Positions 24,317 to 33,415 of a stretch of 64,000 bases of DNA are shown here, one piece after another (positions within the stretch are counted from its first letter, which is position 1; the number at the start of each line of letters is the position of its first letter). A program made the position numbers and the translations under genes. Source of the stretch: JALZKA01 sp963786495 (GTDB lineage: Bacteria; Actinomycetota; Thermoleophilia; Solirubrobacterales; 70-9); assembly GCA_963786495.1 (NCBI GenBank), contig CAWAZL010000002.1, positions 806,001-870,000 of the forward strand, written 5' to 3'. The notes below the pieces were generated by a model. That model did no database searches and was not told where the DNA came from. It saw only the letters and a list, made by a program, of their open reading frames with translations.

Positions 24317-25046
24317 GATCTTGAGAAAATGCTGGTATCGCGAACGTCTCCTTTGATCCAGCGCCGACATTGCCGCGGCGGACTCAGTCCAGGGATCGAA
24401 GTTGTTCACGCCGTCGATGCAGCCCTGGTACATGTTCGACAAGTTGTCGGACATGATGTTGGCGAGGCCATCCGTCGTGATCGTGAACTTCTGATCGAGC
24501 GTCTTGGCCTTGTACTCCCATCCGTCGGGCAGCGTCAGCCGGACGGCCATCTCGGGCAGATCGGCCGCGGTCAGCTCGGGATCGACGCTGTCCGTGTACG
24601 TCTGCATCACCCAGGTGACCTGCTCGGGCGAGCGCAGTAGGAAGACCGGCCGCCCGCTGAGGAACTCGTATTTGCTTACGCGTCGAATCTGCATCGGTTG
24701 GTAAGCCGACTTCTGACTGATCAGCACTCGGATCGAAGGCGGCGGGCATCCGCATGTCGGCTACGAGGTTGAACATCACGCCGCTCAAGTCGCGTGGTTC
24801 GCCGACGACATTGATCGTCAGCGCGTCCAGCATCCAGAAGCGCCTGGCGTTCTTCCACACGCGGTCAGATCCGGTTTCCTGCGCGAGCTGTTCAACGTCG
24901 ATGGCGGCGAACTCGTCGGCGGGGCACGGGCCGAACCCGGTGGTGTTGTAGACGAGCGCGTCGACGTTCTCGTCCGCCATGGTGAGGAGGAAGATCTCCC
25001 CCGCGCGTAGTCCCGTGTGTTGTAACCGGAGGGGTGCATCAGTCAT
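24317..25046 (-). pseudogene. Conserved protein of unknown family, frameshifted
   Basis: The first half reads from ATG 25046 (MTDAPLRLQHTGLRAG, then YNTTGFGPCPADEF) to about 24730. The second half continues in another frame (KYEFLSGRPVFLLRSPEQV, LTLPDGWEYKAKTL, YQGCIDGVNNFDPW). Both parts keep conserved-looking residues, so one small indel near 24727 explains the break. The second frame runs on into the att copy, which supplies its last residues. I do not recognise the family. It is divergent from a DUF1254 gene across the TCACCC-N5-GGGTGA dyad. Confidence 0.6.
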
Positions 25047-25106
25047 CGGTAATCCCTTTCTTGATCTTGCTTCGATCGAGCCTATGTTCAGAACGTCAGT
25101 CGGCAA

Positions 25107-25123
25107 TCACCCCAAGCGGGTGA
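25107..25123. promoter_or_regulatory. TCACCC-N5-GGGTGA dyad
   Basis: Perfect six-base inverted repeat with a five-base spacer (CAAGC), midway between the divergent genes starting at 25046 and 25190. A TACTCT that could be a -10 box for the plus gene lies 22 bases on. Identical half-sites occur at 28992, 58322 and 62508-62521. Confidence 0.65.
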
Positions 25124-25189
25124 ATCTGATCAGCGAGCGTCGGGCTACTCTGGCTGAGGCGGAACCTACCGAACCGGAAAGGACGTTCC

Positions 25190-26539
25190 TTGGAGTCAAC
25201 GAGTACGGAGCGGCAATCTGACCGGGTAAAAGCGGCCGCCCAGATCTACGTGTACGGGTATCCGCTGGTGTATTCGCTAAGAGAAATGGCGGGGTTTGCA
25301 GAGGGCCACTGCAGCCTGCCGGTGAGCGCACCGTGGAACGAGTTCGGCCATGCGCGCGAGTTGCTCGGCCCCGAAACGACCTTTGTGTCCCCCAATAACG
25401 ACACGCTGTACACTTGGCCGCGCTGGATCTGCGCCCGGGACCGCTGGTTCTGAATGTGCCTGACACGGCCGACCGCTACTACGGCCTGCAGCTCGTCGAC
25501 GCGTGGACGAACAACTTCGCCTATATCGGACGCCGCGCGACCGGGACGGCTGAGCGACGGTTCCTTTTGACGGGTCCAGATGACGCGTCCCCGGCGCCCG
25601 ATGGCACGGAATTGGTGAGAGCCCCGACCGCACTCGCAATGATCGTCGGCCGCGTTCAGATCAACGGGATCGCCGATGCTCCTGCGGTGCATGCGCTCCA
25701 GGATCAGTTCAGCCTGACGCCACTAGACGCGGATCCCGGGCCGGCGTCGGGTGTTCCGGAGCCGGACCGAGGGTTGGGGAAGATTTGAAGTGGTGGGAGA
25801 CGTTCCGGGTTGAGCTGGCGGCGTTCCCGCCGCCCGCTGCGGACGCGCCGATGCTGGTAATCGCCGAATCGCTCGGGCTGACAGCCTCCGGATTCACCGT
25901 ACGTCGGCGCGGACGCTGAGCTCGCGGAAGATGCTGATCGGCGGCTGGCAGGACCGTCAGGAGATGATCGGGAGACTGGCCAAGGGCGGCTCGCCACCTC
26001 CCAGCGGATGGCGGTCGGCGATGCACTTCTTTGACTACAACACCGAGCATCTCGGCATCGGAACACTTGATGCACCCGAATGGCGGATCGACGACCCCGC
26101 CCAGGCCTACGCAACACGGGCCGCCGCCGCGCGTGCAGGCATGTGGGGCAACCACGGCTATGAGGCCGACTACGAGATCGTCTACGTCGACGCCGACGGC
26201 TCCAGCTCAGCGGCGCCGAGCGTTACGAGCTGCGGCTCGACTCAATGCCCCCGGTCGATGCCTTCTGGTCGTTGACGATGTACTGCGTTCCGGAGTTCCT
26301 TCTCGTCGCCCAACCCGATCCACCGCTATTCCATCGGCGACCGCACGCCTGGCCTCCGGGTCGCCGAGGATGGATCGTTGACCCTCTACCTGCAGCACGA
26401 GTCACCTGGTCCCGATAAGGAAGCGAACTGGCTCCCGGCGCCGGGGGGCGAATTCCGGCCGATCATGCGGATGTACCAGCCCACGACCGCGGTCCTCGCC
26501 GGCGACTACGAGCTACCCGCTATCAGAAAAGTCAGTTAG
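25190..26539 (+). pseudogene. DUF1254/DUF1214 family protein, several frameshifts
   Basis: The reading is spread over several frames: AAQIYVYGYPLVYSLREM (DUF1254 start) from TTG 25190, LVLNVPDTADRYYGLQLVDAW around 25440, WWETFRVELAAFPPP around 25790, GMWGNHGYEADYEIVY around 26140, and the DUF1214 end (NPIHRYSIGDRTPGL, SLTLYLQHESPGPDKEANWLP) finishing at 26539. Residues between breaks are well conserved, so the indels are recent or artefacts. AAAGGA precedes the TTG. Family members are secreted or cytoplasmic proteins of unclear function. Confidence 0.75.
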
Positions 26540-26654
26540 TCACGAAGCCGCAGGTCGGGGACCGCTCATGGCGCCGAAGATCCAAAGAAGCGGCGTTACC
26601 GCGGCCACCTTCGAGGTGGGTCAGCGAATCAAGCATGCGACGCCGGCGCGGCTC

Positions 26655-28253
26655 CTAATTCGGGCTGGAATCTGTCTGCGGACGCCTGGTCCAGTAGCGC
26701 TGGAAGCGCTCGGGAGCGGTGCCTTCCCTGAATTGCTCCGCGTTGATGCGCGGATAAATCTCGTCCAAGCGGCGGATCTCGGTGTGGCTGATCCGCTTAT
26801 AGATTTTGTCCGAGCCGAGCTCGCTCGGATGATCAAGTCCCGCGGCGGCAATCATCTCGGCCACGGCATAGACCGTGTTGCGGTGAAAGTTGTGGACGCG
26901 CTCGGCCTTGTCGGACACGACGAGGCCTCGCTGGAGCTTTGGGTCCTGAGTCGTCACGCCCACCGGGCACCGATTGGTGTGGCATCGCTGGGCCTGGATG
27001 CAGCCGACCGAGAACATGAAGCCACGGGCGGAGTTGACCCAGTCGGCGCCTAGGCCCATCACCTGGCAGATGAGCGCCGCAGTGACCAACTTGCCGCTGG
27101 CCCCACTCGCATCTTGTCCCGGAGCACTGCGCCGACGAGTGTGTTGTGGACCAGGGTCAGGCCTTCGAGGAGCGGAGCGCCCATCGAGCTCGTGAACTCG
27201 AGCGGGGCTGCTCCCGTCACGCCCTCGCCCCCGTCGACGACGATGAAGTCAGCGTGAGATACCCGTCGCGAGCATGGCTTTTACGATCGCCATGAACTCG
27301 CGCGGATCGCCGATGCAGATCTTGAATCCGACCGGCTTTCCGCCCGAAAGCTCGCGCAGCTGAGATATAAAAGCCGTCATCTCGCGAGGGGTCGAGAACG
27401 CCTTGTGGAAGGTCGGAGACTCAACATCCTTGCCCTCCTCGACGAGACGCGTCTCGGCGATCTCGCGGGTGACTTTGGCCCCGGGCAGGATCCCGCCGTG
27501 ACCGGGCTTGGCGCCCTGCGAGACCTTGATCTCGATCATTTTCACTTGCGGCTGAGTAGCGCGTTCGGCAAAGGTCTTGGGGTCGAACTCACCGTCCTGG
27601 GTCCTGCACCGAAGTAACCCGTCCCGAGCTGCCAGATCAGGTCCCCGCCGTTCTCGCGGTGATATGGAGAGATGCCGCCTTCGCCCGTATCGTGGGCAAA
27701 GTTGCCCTTCTTTGCTCCCAGGTTCATCGCCTGGATCGCTGAAGCCCCAGCGCTCCGAAGCTCATCGCCGAGATGTTGAGGATCGACGCCGAGTAGGGCT
27801 GGATGCAGTCCTGCCCGCCGACGGTCGTCCGCAGCCTGCGAACCGGATCCTCTGCCACGGGCGGGTTGAGATCGAGTGCGCGAGCCACGCGTATCCGGGC
27901 ACGTTCACGTCCAACTCGGTGCCGAAGGGCTTCTTGTCGTCGACGTTCTTGGCGCGCTGGTAGATCACCGACCGCTGGTCGCGGCTGAAGGGTCGCTCGT
28001 CCTGGCCGCTTTCGACGAGGTACTGGTGGAGCTCCGGGCCCATGCTCTCGATCAGGAACCTCATGTGCCCGGCGACCGGGTAGTTGCGCAGAATGCTGTG
28101 CCGCCTCTGGGTTACGTCCCACAGCCCGAGCAGAGCAAGCGGCGCGAAGATCAGCTCAAGCCACCAAACCCAAGAGTGAATGAAGCCCAACGGGACGAGC
28201 GCCACCGCCACGGCGACCGTCAGCCACCAGACTGTGTGACCGATCTTCTCCAT
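26655..28253 (-). pseudogene. FMN-binding glutamate synthase-like protein, frameshifted
   Basis: Related to the glutamate synthase large-subunit central domain (FMN barrel) but of the stand-alone type with N-terminal membrane helices (WWLTVAVAVALVPLGF, then WVWWLELIFAPLALLGL). Pieces in different frames follow: PYSASILNISAMSFGALG, HDTGEGGISPYHRENGGDL, KVSQGAKPGHGGILPGAKV, VDGGEGVTGAAPLEF, and the cluster-like CIQAQRCHTNRCPVGV near the end. Breaks lie near 27870, 27735, 27610, 27260 and 27100. Residue conservation is high between breaks. It lies downstream of the LURP-one gene on the same strand, 71 bases away. Confidence 0.8.
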
Positions 28254-28324
28254 TCTTTTGCCTTTCTGTTTGGAGCCGCTAGGCCAGCTCAGTCGAAGAC
28301 GACCTAGCTCCACTTCGCTTGCCC

Positions 28325-28843
28325 CTAGGGCTCGCCATCGTGCGACATTTGGTCGATGCAGACGGCAGCGGCGATCACGAGGGGCTGGTTCTCACCCGCC
28401 GTGACCTCGATGCCGTAGGTGTCGCGCACTCGGAACCAGCGCTTGGAGATCTGCGCGACCGTGTTTCCGTCCCGCTCGATCTCGTACTCGTGATCGACGA
28501 TGTTCCCCTTCGCTTGCAGTTCGCCTCCACCCTCGAGATCGATGTTGTAGCGCTCGCGGATGCCGATCAGGCGCTTCTTCACGGTCGCCACGGTCTCCCC
28601 GCCGCGCTCGATCGACATCTTGTCGCGCACACTGAGCTTCCTCTCGCGGACGATGAACAGCTCCACGCCGTCCGGTGTCTCGATGACGAGCGTCTTGCGC
28701 AGCCGCAGCGCTTTGCCGTTCACCTTGAACGCCCGCTCGCCGCCGTCTGTCTCGATCCAGAAATCGTCGCCGATCGCGAAAACCTTCTCGCGCATCTGAT
28801 ACTTCGTTCCCGACACCTCGTCCTTGTTCCTGAGCAGTCCCAT
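28325..28843 (-). CDS. LURP-one-related (tubby-like fold) protein
   Basis: A 172-residue beta-rich protein of the LURP-one-related/DUF567 family: repeated strand pairs KYQMREKVFAIGDDFWIE, KALRLRKTLVIETPDG, RLIGIRERYNIDLEGG and RWFRVRDTYGIEV. The family adopts a tubby-like barrel; its role in bacteria is unknown, though lipid or membrane association is often suggested. It is intact, unlike most neighbours. It lies 149 bases from the dyad at 28992 and is probably co-transcribed with the glutamate synthase-like gene. Confidence 0.8.
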   Translation of the reverse strand: MGLLRNKDEVSGTKYQMREKVFAIGDDFWIETDGGERAFKVNGKALRLRKTLVIETPDGVELFIVRERKLSVRDKMSIERGGETVATVKKRLIGIRERYNIDLEGGGELQAKGNIVDHEYEIERDGNTVAQISKRWFRVRDTYGIEVTAGENQPLVIAAAVCIDQMSHDGEP

Positions 28844-28991
28844 ACTTCTCCTTTCCTAGAGGCTTGACCATGCGGTTGAAGCGTCGGCGATCGCGTACCT
28901 CACGCGCTGGAAAGGTGCGCACAACCGCGACCAGGCCGCGGGGCATAAACGGAACTTGTCGTTACTCTCTCGCGCCGCGAGGTGACCGGCA

Positions 28992-29008
28992 TCACCCCGG
29001 CCGGGTGA
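28992..29008. promoter_or_regulatory. TCACCC-N5-GGGTGA dyad
   Basis: Perfect six-base inverted repeat with spacer CGGCC, in the divergent gap between the LURP-one-related gene (start 28843) and the DUF202 gene (start about 29091). Same half-sites and spacing as at 25107 and 58322. Confidence 0.65.
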
Positions 29009-29090
29009 ATTCCACACTCAGCGGAGCAAATGTCATCGCGAACTGGGTGCGCGCGCGGCGGCGTCCGTGTCTTCGGTAAGGATCGCTGTG

Positions 29091-29460
29091 GTGACGGACG
29101 AAGTCGATCCAGTGGACTCTGAACTTGTGGATCCGCCGCGGCGCACCCTGCTCGCGAGTGAGCGAACTGAGCTTGCCTGGGTGCGAACCGGACTGACAGC
29201 GCTGGCCGTAGCCGTCGGCGTCGGGCGCATTGCTCCCGCCCTGGGAGAGACAACCGAGTGGCCGTTCGCCGTGCTCGGCGTCTGCTTCGGTCTCTACGGG
29301 ATTGCACTCATCGCTTGGGGGAAGCGCCCGTGCCCGTTCACTCGACGCCGCCATGGCGGCTGGCCGCTTCGCTCACGCCCCCGAGATGGTTTCGACCGCG
29401 ATGGCCGTGGCGGGTGTCCTCTTGGGCTGTGGGACGATCGCCCTCATCGTCGCGATCTAG
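29091..29460 (+). pseudogene. DUF202 (YidH-like) membrane protein, one-base frameshift
   Basis: A small three-helix membrane protein of the DUF202 family, recognised by RRTLLASERTELAWVRTGLTALAVAVGVGR. Reading breaks at a run of five G (about 29318-29322). Removing one G continues as AWGSARARSLDAA to a last helix AGVLLGCGTIALIVAI and the stop at 29460. GTG 29091 has AAGGAT seven bases upstream. A single homopolymer change in an otherwise normal gene could well be a sequencing error. Confidence 0.72.
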
Positions 29461-29471
29461 TGCAGAGATCT

Positions 29472-29622
29472 CATTGGGCACCACCCCCCGTTCTGGTGCC
29501 CAAATCCGCATACATCCGGAGCACATCCGCGGGCCATCGGATTCCGAGATCCACGCCTATTCGTGCCTGGGAGCCCCCCCTTCGCAATCAGGAGGTCGGC
29601 GGTTCGAACCCGCCTAGCTCCA
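29472..29622 (+). repeat. att unit 3: hairpin, short repeats and tRNA-Ala 3' half
   Basis: TTGGGCACC-N12-GGTGCCCAA (29474-29503), ACATCCG repeats, GCCTATTCGTGCCTGGGAGCCCC, then 29581-29622, which is identical to the tRNA-Ala 3' half from the anticodon loop to the discriminator. The full identity suggests recent insertion or a functional constraint. Confidence 0.85.
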
Positions 29623-29627
29623 TCTCG

Positions 29628-29654
29628 GAAAGCCCTGCTCAGCGGCAGGCTTTC
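29628..29654 (+). terminator. tRNA-type terminator hairpin after att unit 3
   Basis: GAAAGCC-CTGC-TCAGC-GGCAG-GCTTTC forms a strong hairpin directly after the tRNA-Ala 3' copy, matching the position of the terminator after the intact tRNA. It also forms the end of the convergent YeeE/YedE gene, so it may stop transcription from both sides. Confidence 0.5.
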
Positions 29655-30123
29655 ACCGCGCCGAGTTGGCGGCGCCGTGCGACCTGGTTCGCAGTTGGTG
29701 ACCAGTCAGACTTAGCGCTCGGTCCTGGCCTCGCAAGTAGAGCTCAACCCCAACCAGGATCCCGGCGAGGGTCAACAGGCTCCAGCCGATGCCCTGAGCC
29801 AGTTGCGCAGCCACCGGTGCCGGGCACGAAGCCGTGATCGCCCAGCCGAGTCCAAAGGTCGCGGCGCCGGCAATGTGGCGCCGTTCGGGCCGAGAGCGCC
29901 GAGTATCGATCGGCTCGCCAGTCAGAAGGGTTCTGGTCCGCCTGCGGCGCAGGATCATCAGTCCCAGGGAGGCGACGGCGATCGCGCTGCACATCATGAG
30001 GTAGAGGTAGGCATCCTCGAGCAGCAGCATCTCCCGGATCCGGGCGGGACTGGAGAACTGGCCCCAGGTGATCAGGAACCCGAATGCGATGCCAAAGCCG
30101 CCTGCGGCAAATCGCGCCCTCAC
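29653..30123 (-). CDS. YeeE/YedE family sulfur transport protein, second half
   Basis: A 156-residue membrane protein with about four helices. The family motif appears as FGLGWAITASCPAPVAAQ, with the conserved Cys thought to handle thiosulfate or persulfide sulfur. GTG 30123 overlaps the stop of the first YeeE/YedE gene (GTGA). The two halves together correspond to one full-length transporter. The last residues (about HQLRTRSHGAANSAR) are encoded by sequence related to the tRNA-downstream repeat, so the original C-terminus was probably replaced at insertion. Confidence 0.82.
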   Translation of the reverse strand: MRARFAAGGFGIAFGFLITWGQFSSPARIREMLLLEDAYLYLMMCSAIAVASLGLMILRRRRTRTLLTGEPIDTRRSRPERRHIAGAATFGLGWAITASCPAPVAAQLAQGIGWSLLTLAGILVGVELYLRGQDRALSLTGHQLRTRSHGAANSAR

Positions 30124-30590
30124 AGAAAAACCACCTGCGTGATCATGCTGACGACGATCGCCGTGCCGATAAACGTTCCCGTCGCGGCGAAGCTGGCCGG
30201 GGATCCCGCCGAGCAGCCGCCGAGGCCGTTGCCTGACGTGCACCCACCAGCAGTCTTCGCTCCGAAGCCGATCAATATCCCGCCGCCCACAAGCGCGAGA
30301 CCGACGACAAGATCGGAATCGAACGCCTCGGAGAGCCATCCGTAGCCGCCCCCCGTGGAGAGGGCTCCGCTCAAGATGTGAAAAACAAAAGCACCGCCGA
30401 AGATGCCGAAGAGGAACCAGGCCTTCCAACTCAACCCAGAAGTGCGGCCGGTCGCACGCTCCACCAAATCGGAATAGCCGCCGAGAGCGCCAATTCGCTG
30501 GTTGATGGTCGCCGCCAAACCCAATACGACCAAGCCGATAAGCGGCCCGAGCACGTACCAAGCGGGTCGCTGAGCGAGAAGGCCCTCCAT
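30120..30590 (-). CDS. YeeE/YedE family sulfur transport protein, first half
   Basis: A 156-residue membrane protein with about four helices and the family motif GGCTSGNGLGGCSAGSPAS, whose cysteines relay sulfur in characterised relatives. The ATG overlaps the stop of the MBL-rhodanese gene (ATGA). With the second half it would form a membrane path for thiosulfate or a related sulfur species, feeding the rhodanese. It is part of a four-gene coupled operon starting with an ArsR regulator. Confidence 0.84.
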   Translation of the reverse strand: MEGLLAQRPAWYVLGPLIGLVVLGLAATINQRIGALGGYSDLVERATGRTSGLSWKAWFLFGIFGGAFVFHILSGALSTGGGYGWLSEAFDSDLVVGLALVGGGILIGFGAKTAGGCTSGNGLGGCSAGSPASFAATGTFIGTAIVVSMITQVVFL

Positions 30591-31975
30591 CAGTTCGAGC
30601 TCTGTTCGATCGGCAGCCCGAGTCGCTCCCACTTCGGGACCCCGCCGTCGATGACGTGGATCACATCGTCGACGCCGAAGCGCTGAATGAGGCTCGCTCC
30701 TACGGCCGCCCTTTGGCCCGAACCGCAGACCACGGCTACGGGCTTCGAGGAGTCGATTCCATCCGGGAGCGAATCGATGTCGTGCCACGGCTCGAAGTGC
30801 GAATCGGGAATGTGTCCAGCGTCCCACTCAGAGCGCTCGCGTACATCGAGGACCTGAACTTCGCCTCCGTTGAGACGATCCTCGAGGTCTTCGAGCGGAA
30901 GGCGTTCGATCCGCGCGACGTCGCGCTTCTCTTGGCGCCAGGAAGTCATACCGCCGCCAAGAAAGCCGGCGAGCTTCGGTATTCCGACGGCAATAGCTAG
31001 CCGCGCCGCTCGATGGCCGTCGTCGTCGTCACGACCGACGAGGACGATCTCCTGGTCGCGGTCTGCGATCCACGCGAGCTTGGATCCGAAGCCGGCGCTC
31101 AGCATCGGGATGCATACGGCGCCGGGGATATGGGCGTCGTCAAACTGCAGATCGGTGCGGGCGTCAATCACGAGCGCCCCGTCGAGGCGCTTCTGCTCGA
31201 CCTGTCGTGGCGCGAGGGGGAGGACCTCGGCACCTTCGGTGACCAAGGGGCCCTTGTTGAGTGCGACGATCGCCTCGAAGTTCGGCGGCTGCGGCCCGAG
31301 CTTGGCGACCGCCTGCTCCACGAACTCCTCTTCGTCGGTGATAGCGAGCGTTTCGTTGTGCTCCCGCTCGAAGCCGATCGTCGAGGAAATCTTCATGTCC
31401 ATTCCGGGACCGCCGCACATCGAACCGCCGAGATGGCCTGGCCAGACTTCGCAGTTGTCGGGCAGGCTCAGGACCTTGTCCCGAAGCGAGCGGAAGATGC
31501 CACGCGCGCCTTCTCGCTCCTCGATCGCCAGATCCGGCCGGGCGACGTCGTTGACGAAGAGGGTGTCGCCGGTGAGAACCGCCCAAGGATCATCGCCGCG
31601 GCGGCGGTCGATCAGGGCAAAGGCGGTGTGCTCAGGGCGGTGGCCCGGCGTATGCAGGGCGCGAATCACGAGTTCGCCGACCTCGAGCTCGAAGCCGTCC
31701 TCGATCGCCTCATGCTCGTACTCGGGTTCGGCGTCCTTATGGATGTAGATCCTCGCTCCCGTGGCGGCCGCCAGGCGGCCGTGGCCGGAGACGTGATCGG
31801 CGTGGTTGTGGGTCTCAAGTATGTGCTCGATCGAGACCCCGGAATACCGAGCCAGCGCGAGGTACTCGTCGATCTCGAACCGCGGATCGATGACCGCGGC
31901 AAAACCCGCCTTTTCGTCGCCGACGAGGTAGGAGGCGCATCCAAGATCGTCGTGGGTTATCTGGCGGAAGATCAC
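30590..31975 (-). CDS. MBL-fold hydrolase with two rhodanese domains (persulfide dioxygenase-like)
   Basis: A 461-residue protein. The N-terminal metallo-beta-lactamase domain has THNHADH (His56, His58, Asp60, His61), HTPGH and a GDTLF motif, typical of ETHE1-like persulfide dioxygenases. Two rhodanese domains follow: the first lacks the active Cys (VGRDDDDGHR), the second has it in VVCGSGQRAAVG. This suits oxidation of protein- or thiol-bound persulfide to sulfite. GTG 31975 overlaps the ArsR stop. TauE/SafE, divergent from the operon, could export the sulfite produced. Confidence 0.9.
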   Translation of the reverse strand: MIFRQITHDDLGCASYLVGDEKAGFAAVIDPRFEIDEYLALARYSGVSIEHILETHNHADHVSGHGRLAAATGARIYIHKDAEPEYEHEAIEDGFELEVGELVIRALHTPGHRPEHTAFALIDRRRGDDPWAVLTGDTLFVNDVARPDLAIEEREGARGIFRSLRDKVLSLPDNCEVWPGHLGGSMCGGPGMDMKISSTIGFEREHNETLAITDEEEFVEQAVAKLGPQPPNFEAIVALNKGPLVTEGAEVLPLAPRQVEQKRLDGALVIDARTDLQFDDAHIPGAVCIPMLSAGFGSKLAWIADRDQEIVLVGRDDDDGHRAARLAIAVGIPKLAGFLGGGMTSWRQEKRDVARIERLPLEDLEDRLNGGEVQVLDVRERSEWDAGHIPDSHFEPWHDIDSLPDGIDSSKPVAVVCGSGQRAAVGASLIQRFGVDDVIHVIDGGVPKWERLGLPIEQSSN

Positions 31976-32313
31976 GCGGCTACCTCTGCATCCTCGACTA
32001 GCGCGCTGAGTTCGCGAAGCTGGTCGCGAACGCCAGAGCAAACCTCATCGCATAGAGCGATCAGGGTTGGATCTGCGATTGAGTACATGGCCCGGGAGCC
32101 CTCGCGGCGCCGCCTGACCATGCGCTCGTTGAGCAATACACCAAGGTGCTTGGAGACGTTGGCCTGAGTGCCACCGGTCGCCTCGACCAGCTCTCCAACT
32201 GAAATCTCCTCGTGCGCATGCATCAGGTTGAGTAGGCGAAGGCGTGTCGGCTCGCCGAGAACCGCGAAGCGTCGCGCGATCAGGTCAGCCAACTCTGGGG
32301 TTAAATCGGTCAT
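31972..32313 (-). CDS. ArsR family regulator, probable sulfur-responsive
   Basis: A 113-residue winged helix (GGTQANVSKHLGVLLNERMV is the DNA-binding region). It lacks the CVC arsenic site; its only cysteines are Cys88 and Cys92 in LCDEVCSG on the last helix, spaced four apart. A disulfide or polysulfide bridge there, by analogy with BigR/SqrR-type persulfide sensors, is plausible but unproven, since those use a different Cys spacing. It heads a coupled operon of sulfur genes and is divergent from TauE/SafE. Confidence 0.8.
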   Translation of the reverse strand: MTDLTPELADLIARRFAVLGEPTRLRLLNLMHAHEEISVGELVEATGGTQANVSKHLGVLLNERMVRRRREGSRAMYSIADPTLIALCDEVCSGVRDQLRELSALVEDAEVAA

Positions 32314-32346
32314 GGGACCAGTATAGCTCTATGGTTGTGTAGTTAC
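32314..32346. promoter_or_regulatory. Divergent promoter of sulfur operon and tauE
   Basis: The 33-base gap between the ArsR and TauE/SafE starts includes TATAGCTCTATGG, an imperfect dyad and possible overlapping -10. It is so short that one bound ArsR dimer would affect both directions. Confidence 0.4.
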
Positions 32347-33138
32347 ATGGAGATACTTCTTGCCATTCCGTTCGGTTTCGCGATCGGCCTCGTCGTCGGA
32401 ACGGTCGGGGGTGGTGGCGCCATCCTGGCTCTACCCGTCCTTGTCTACGTGCTCGATCAGGGAGTCAGCCCCGCCTCCACCGCGTCGCTTATCGTCGTGG
32501 CGCTCGCCGCGTCCGTCGGCGCCGGCTCCCAGGCGCTCGATGGTCGTCTCTGCTGGCGAGTCGCTGTCGCCTTTTCCGCGCCTGCTGCGGTAGGCGCCTA
32601 TCTCGGCACCCTCGCCAACGAGCGGGTGAGCGCCGACACCTTGGTGCTTCTGTTCGTTCCAGTGATGCTGCTCGCCGCGATCCTTACGTACCGACGCGGC
32701 GACGACGACGCGAGCCATTCGGCTCGGGACGACGACGGCGACTGTCCTTCGCCCGGATCTTTCCGTCTACTTGCGGGCGGGATTGTTGTCGGGGTAATGA
32801 CAGGGTTCTTCGGTGTGGGGGGTGGCTTCCTGATCGTTCCCGTCCTCACGTTGATACTGGGCCTGGGTATGCGACGCGCGATCGCGACTTCGCTTGCGAT
32901 CATCACGCTCACGGGACTCGCCGCGCTCGTAAGCCACCTCGCCGCGGGATCGCAGCCTGACTGGGCGCTGACGGCCGCGCTCGCTGGCTCTGCTGCAGTT
33001 GGTGCTGTCGCTGGAAGCTCACTCGGGCGACGTCTCAACCCGCGAACCCTCGCGCACGCGTTCGGCGCGATGGTGGCGGTGGTCGCACTCTTCTTGCTCC
33101 TGGACGTGCTCTTTTTTGGAGGCCCGCCAGTTGGGTAG
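32347..33138 (+). CDS. TauE/SafE family sulfite/anion exporter
   Basis: A 263-residue membrane protein with about eight helices in two repeats. The first repeat starts GFAIGLVVGTVGGGGAILALPVLVYV, the second GGIVVGVMTGFFGVGGGFLIVPVLTLIL, both family signatures. A charged cytoplasmic loop (RRGDDDASHSARDDDGD) joins them. Likely exports sulfite or a sulfonate product; in this context it would remove sulfite made by the persulfide dioxygenase-like enzyme. ATG 32347 is favoured. Confidence 0.87.
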   Translation: MEILLAIPFGFAIGLVVGTVGGGGAILALPVLVYVLDQGVSPASTASLIVVALAASVGAGSQALDGRLCWRVAVAFSAPAAVGAYLGTLANERVSADTLVLLFVPVMLLAAILTYRRGDDDASHSARDDDGDCPSPGSFRLLAGGIVVGVMTGFFGVGGGFLIVPVLTLILGLGMRRAIATSLAIITLTGLAALVSHLAAGSQPDWALTAALAGSAAVGAVAGSSLGRRLNPRTLAHAFGAMVAVVALFLLLDVLFFGGPPVG

Positions 33139-33415
33139 AGCACCTGCCATTGGCCCGCGCGAAGCCTGGACGCGTTCTGATCTCGTCTTTGGCACCTCCC
33201 TTCATCTCACGGCGAACTCAGGAAGGGTTAATCGCCTAGGTCCGTTCGCAAATGTGGATTATGCGCCGCGGAGTGCCGCCCTTGGGCCTGCTCGAGGAGC
33301 GATTCGAAGGCCGACCGCCTCTAGTTTCGTCCCCCAGATTTGTCTATGCTTCGTCGAGGGGAACTTCGGCGCAGCGGGGGAGCCGAAACGCAAAAGGCAC
33401 GAGAGGCAGGAGAAC
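33139..33415. other. Noncoding gap before Ig-like protein gene
   Basis: A 277-base stretch with no supported gene. The last 60 bases contain AGGCAGGAG, the ribosome site of the next gene. No repeats or hairpins stand out, and I could not place a promoter with confidence. Confidence 0.5.
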
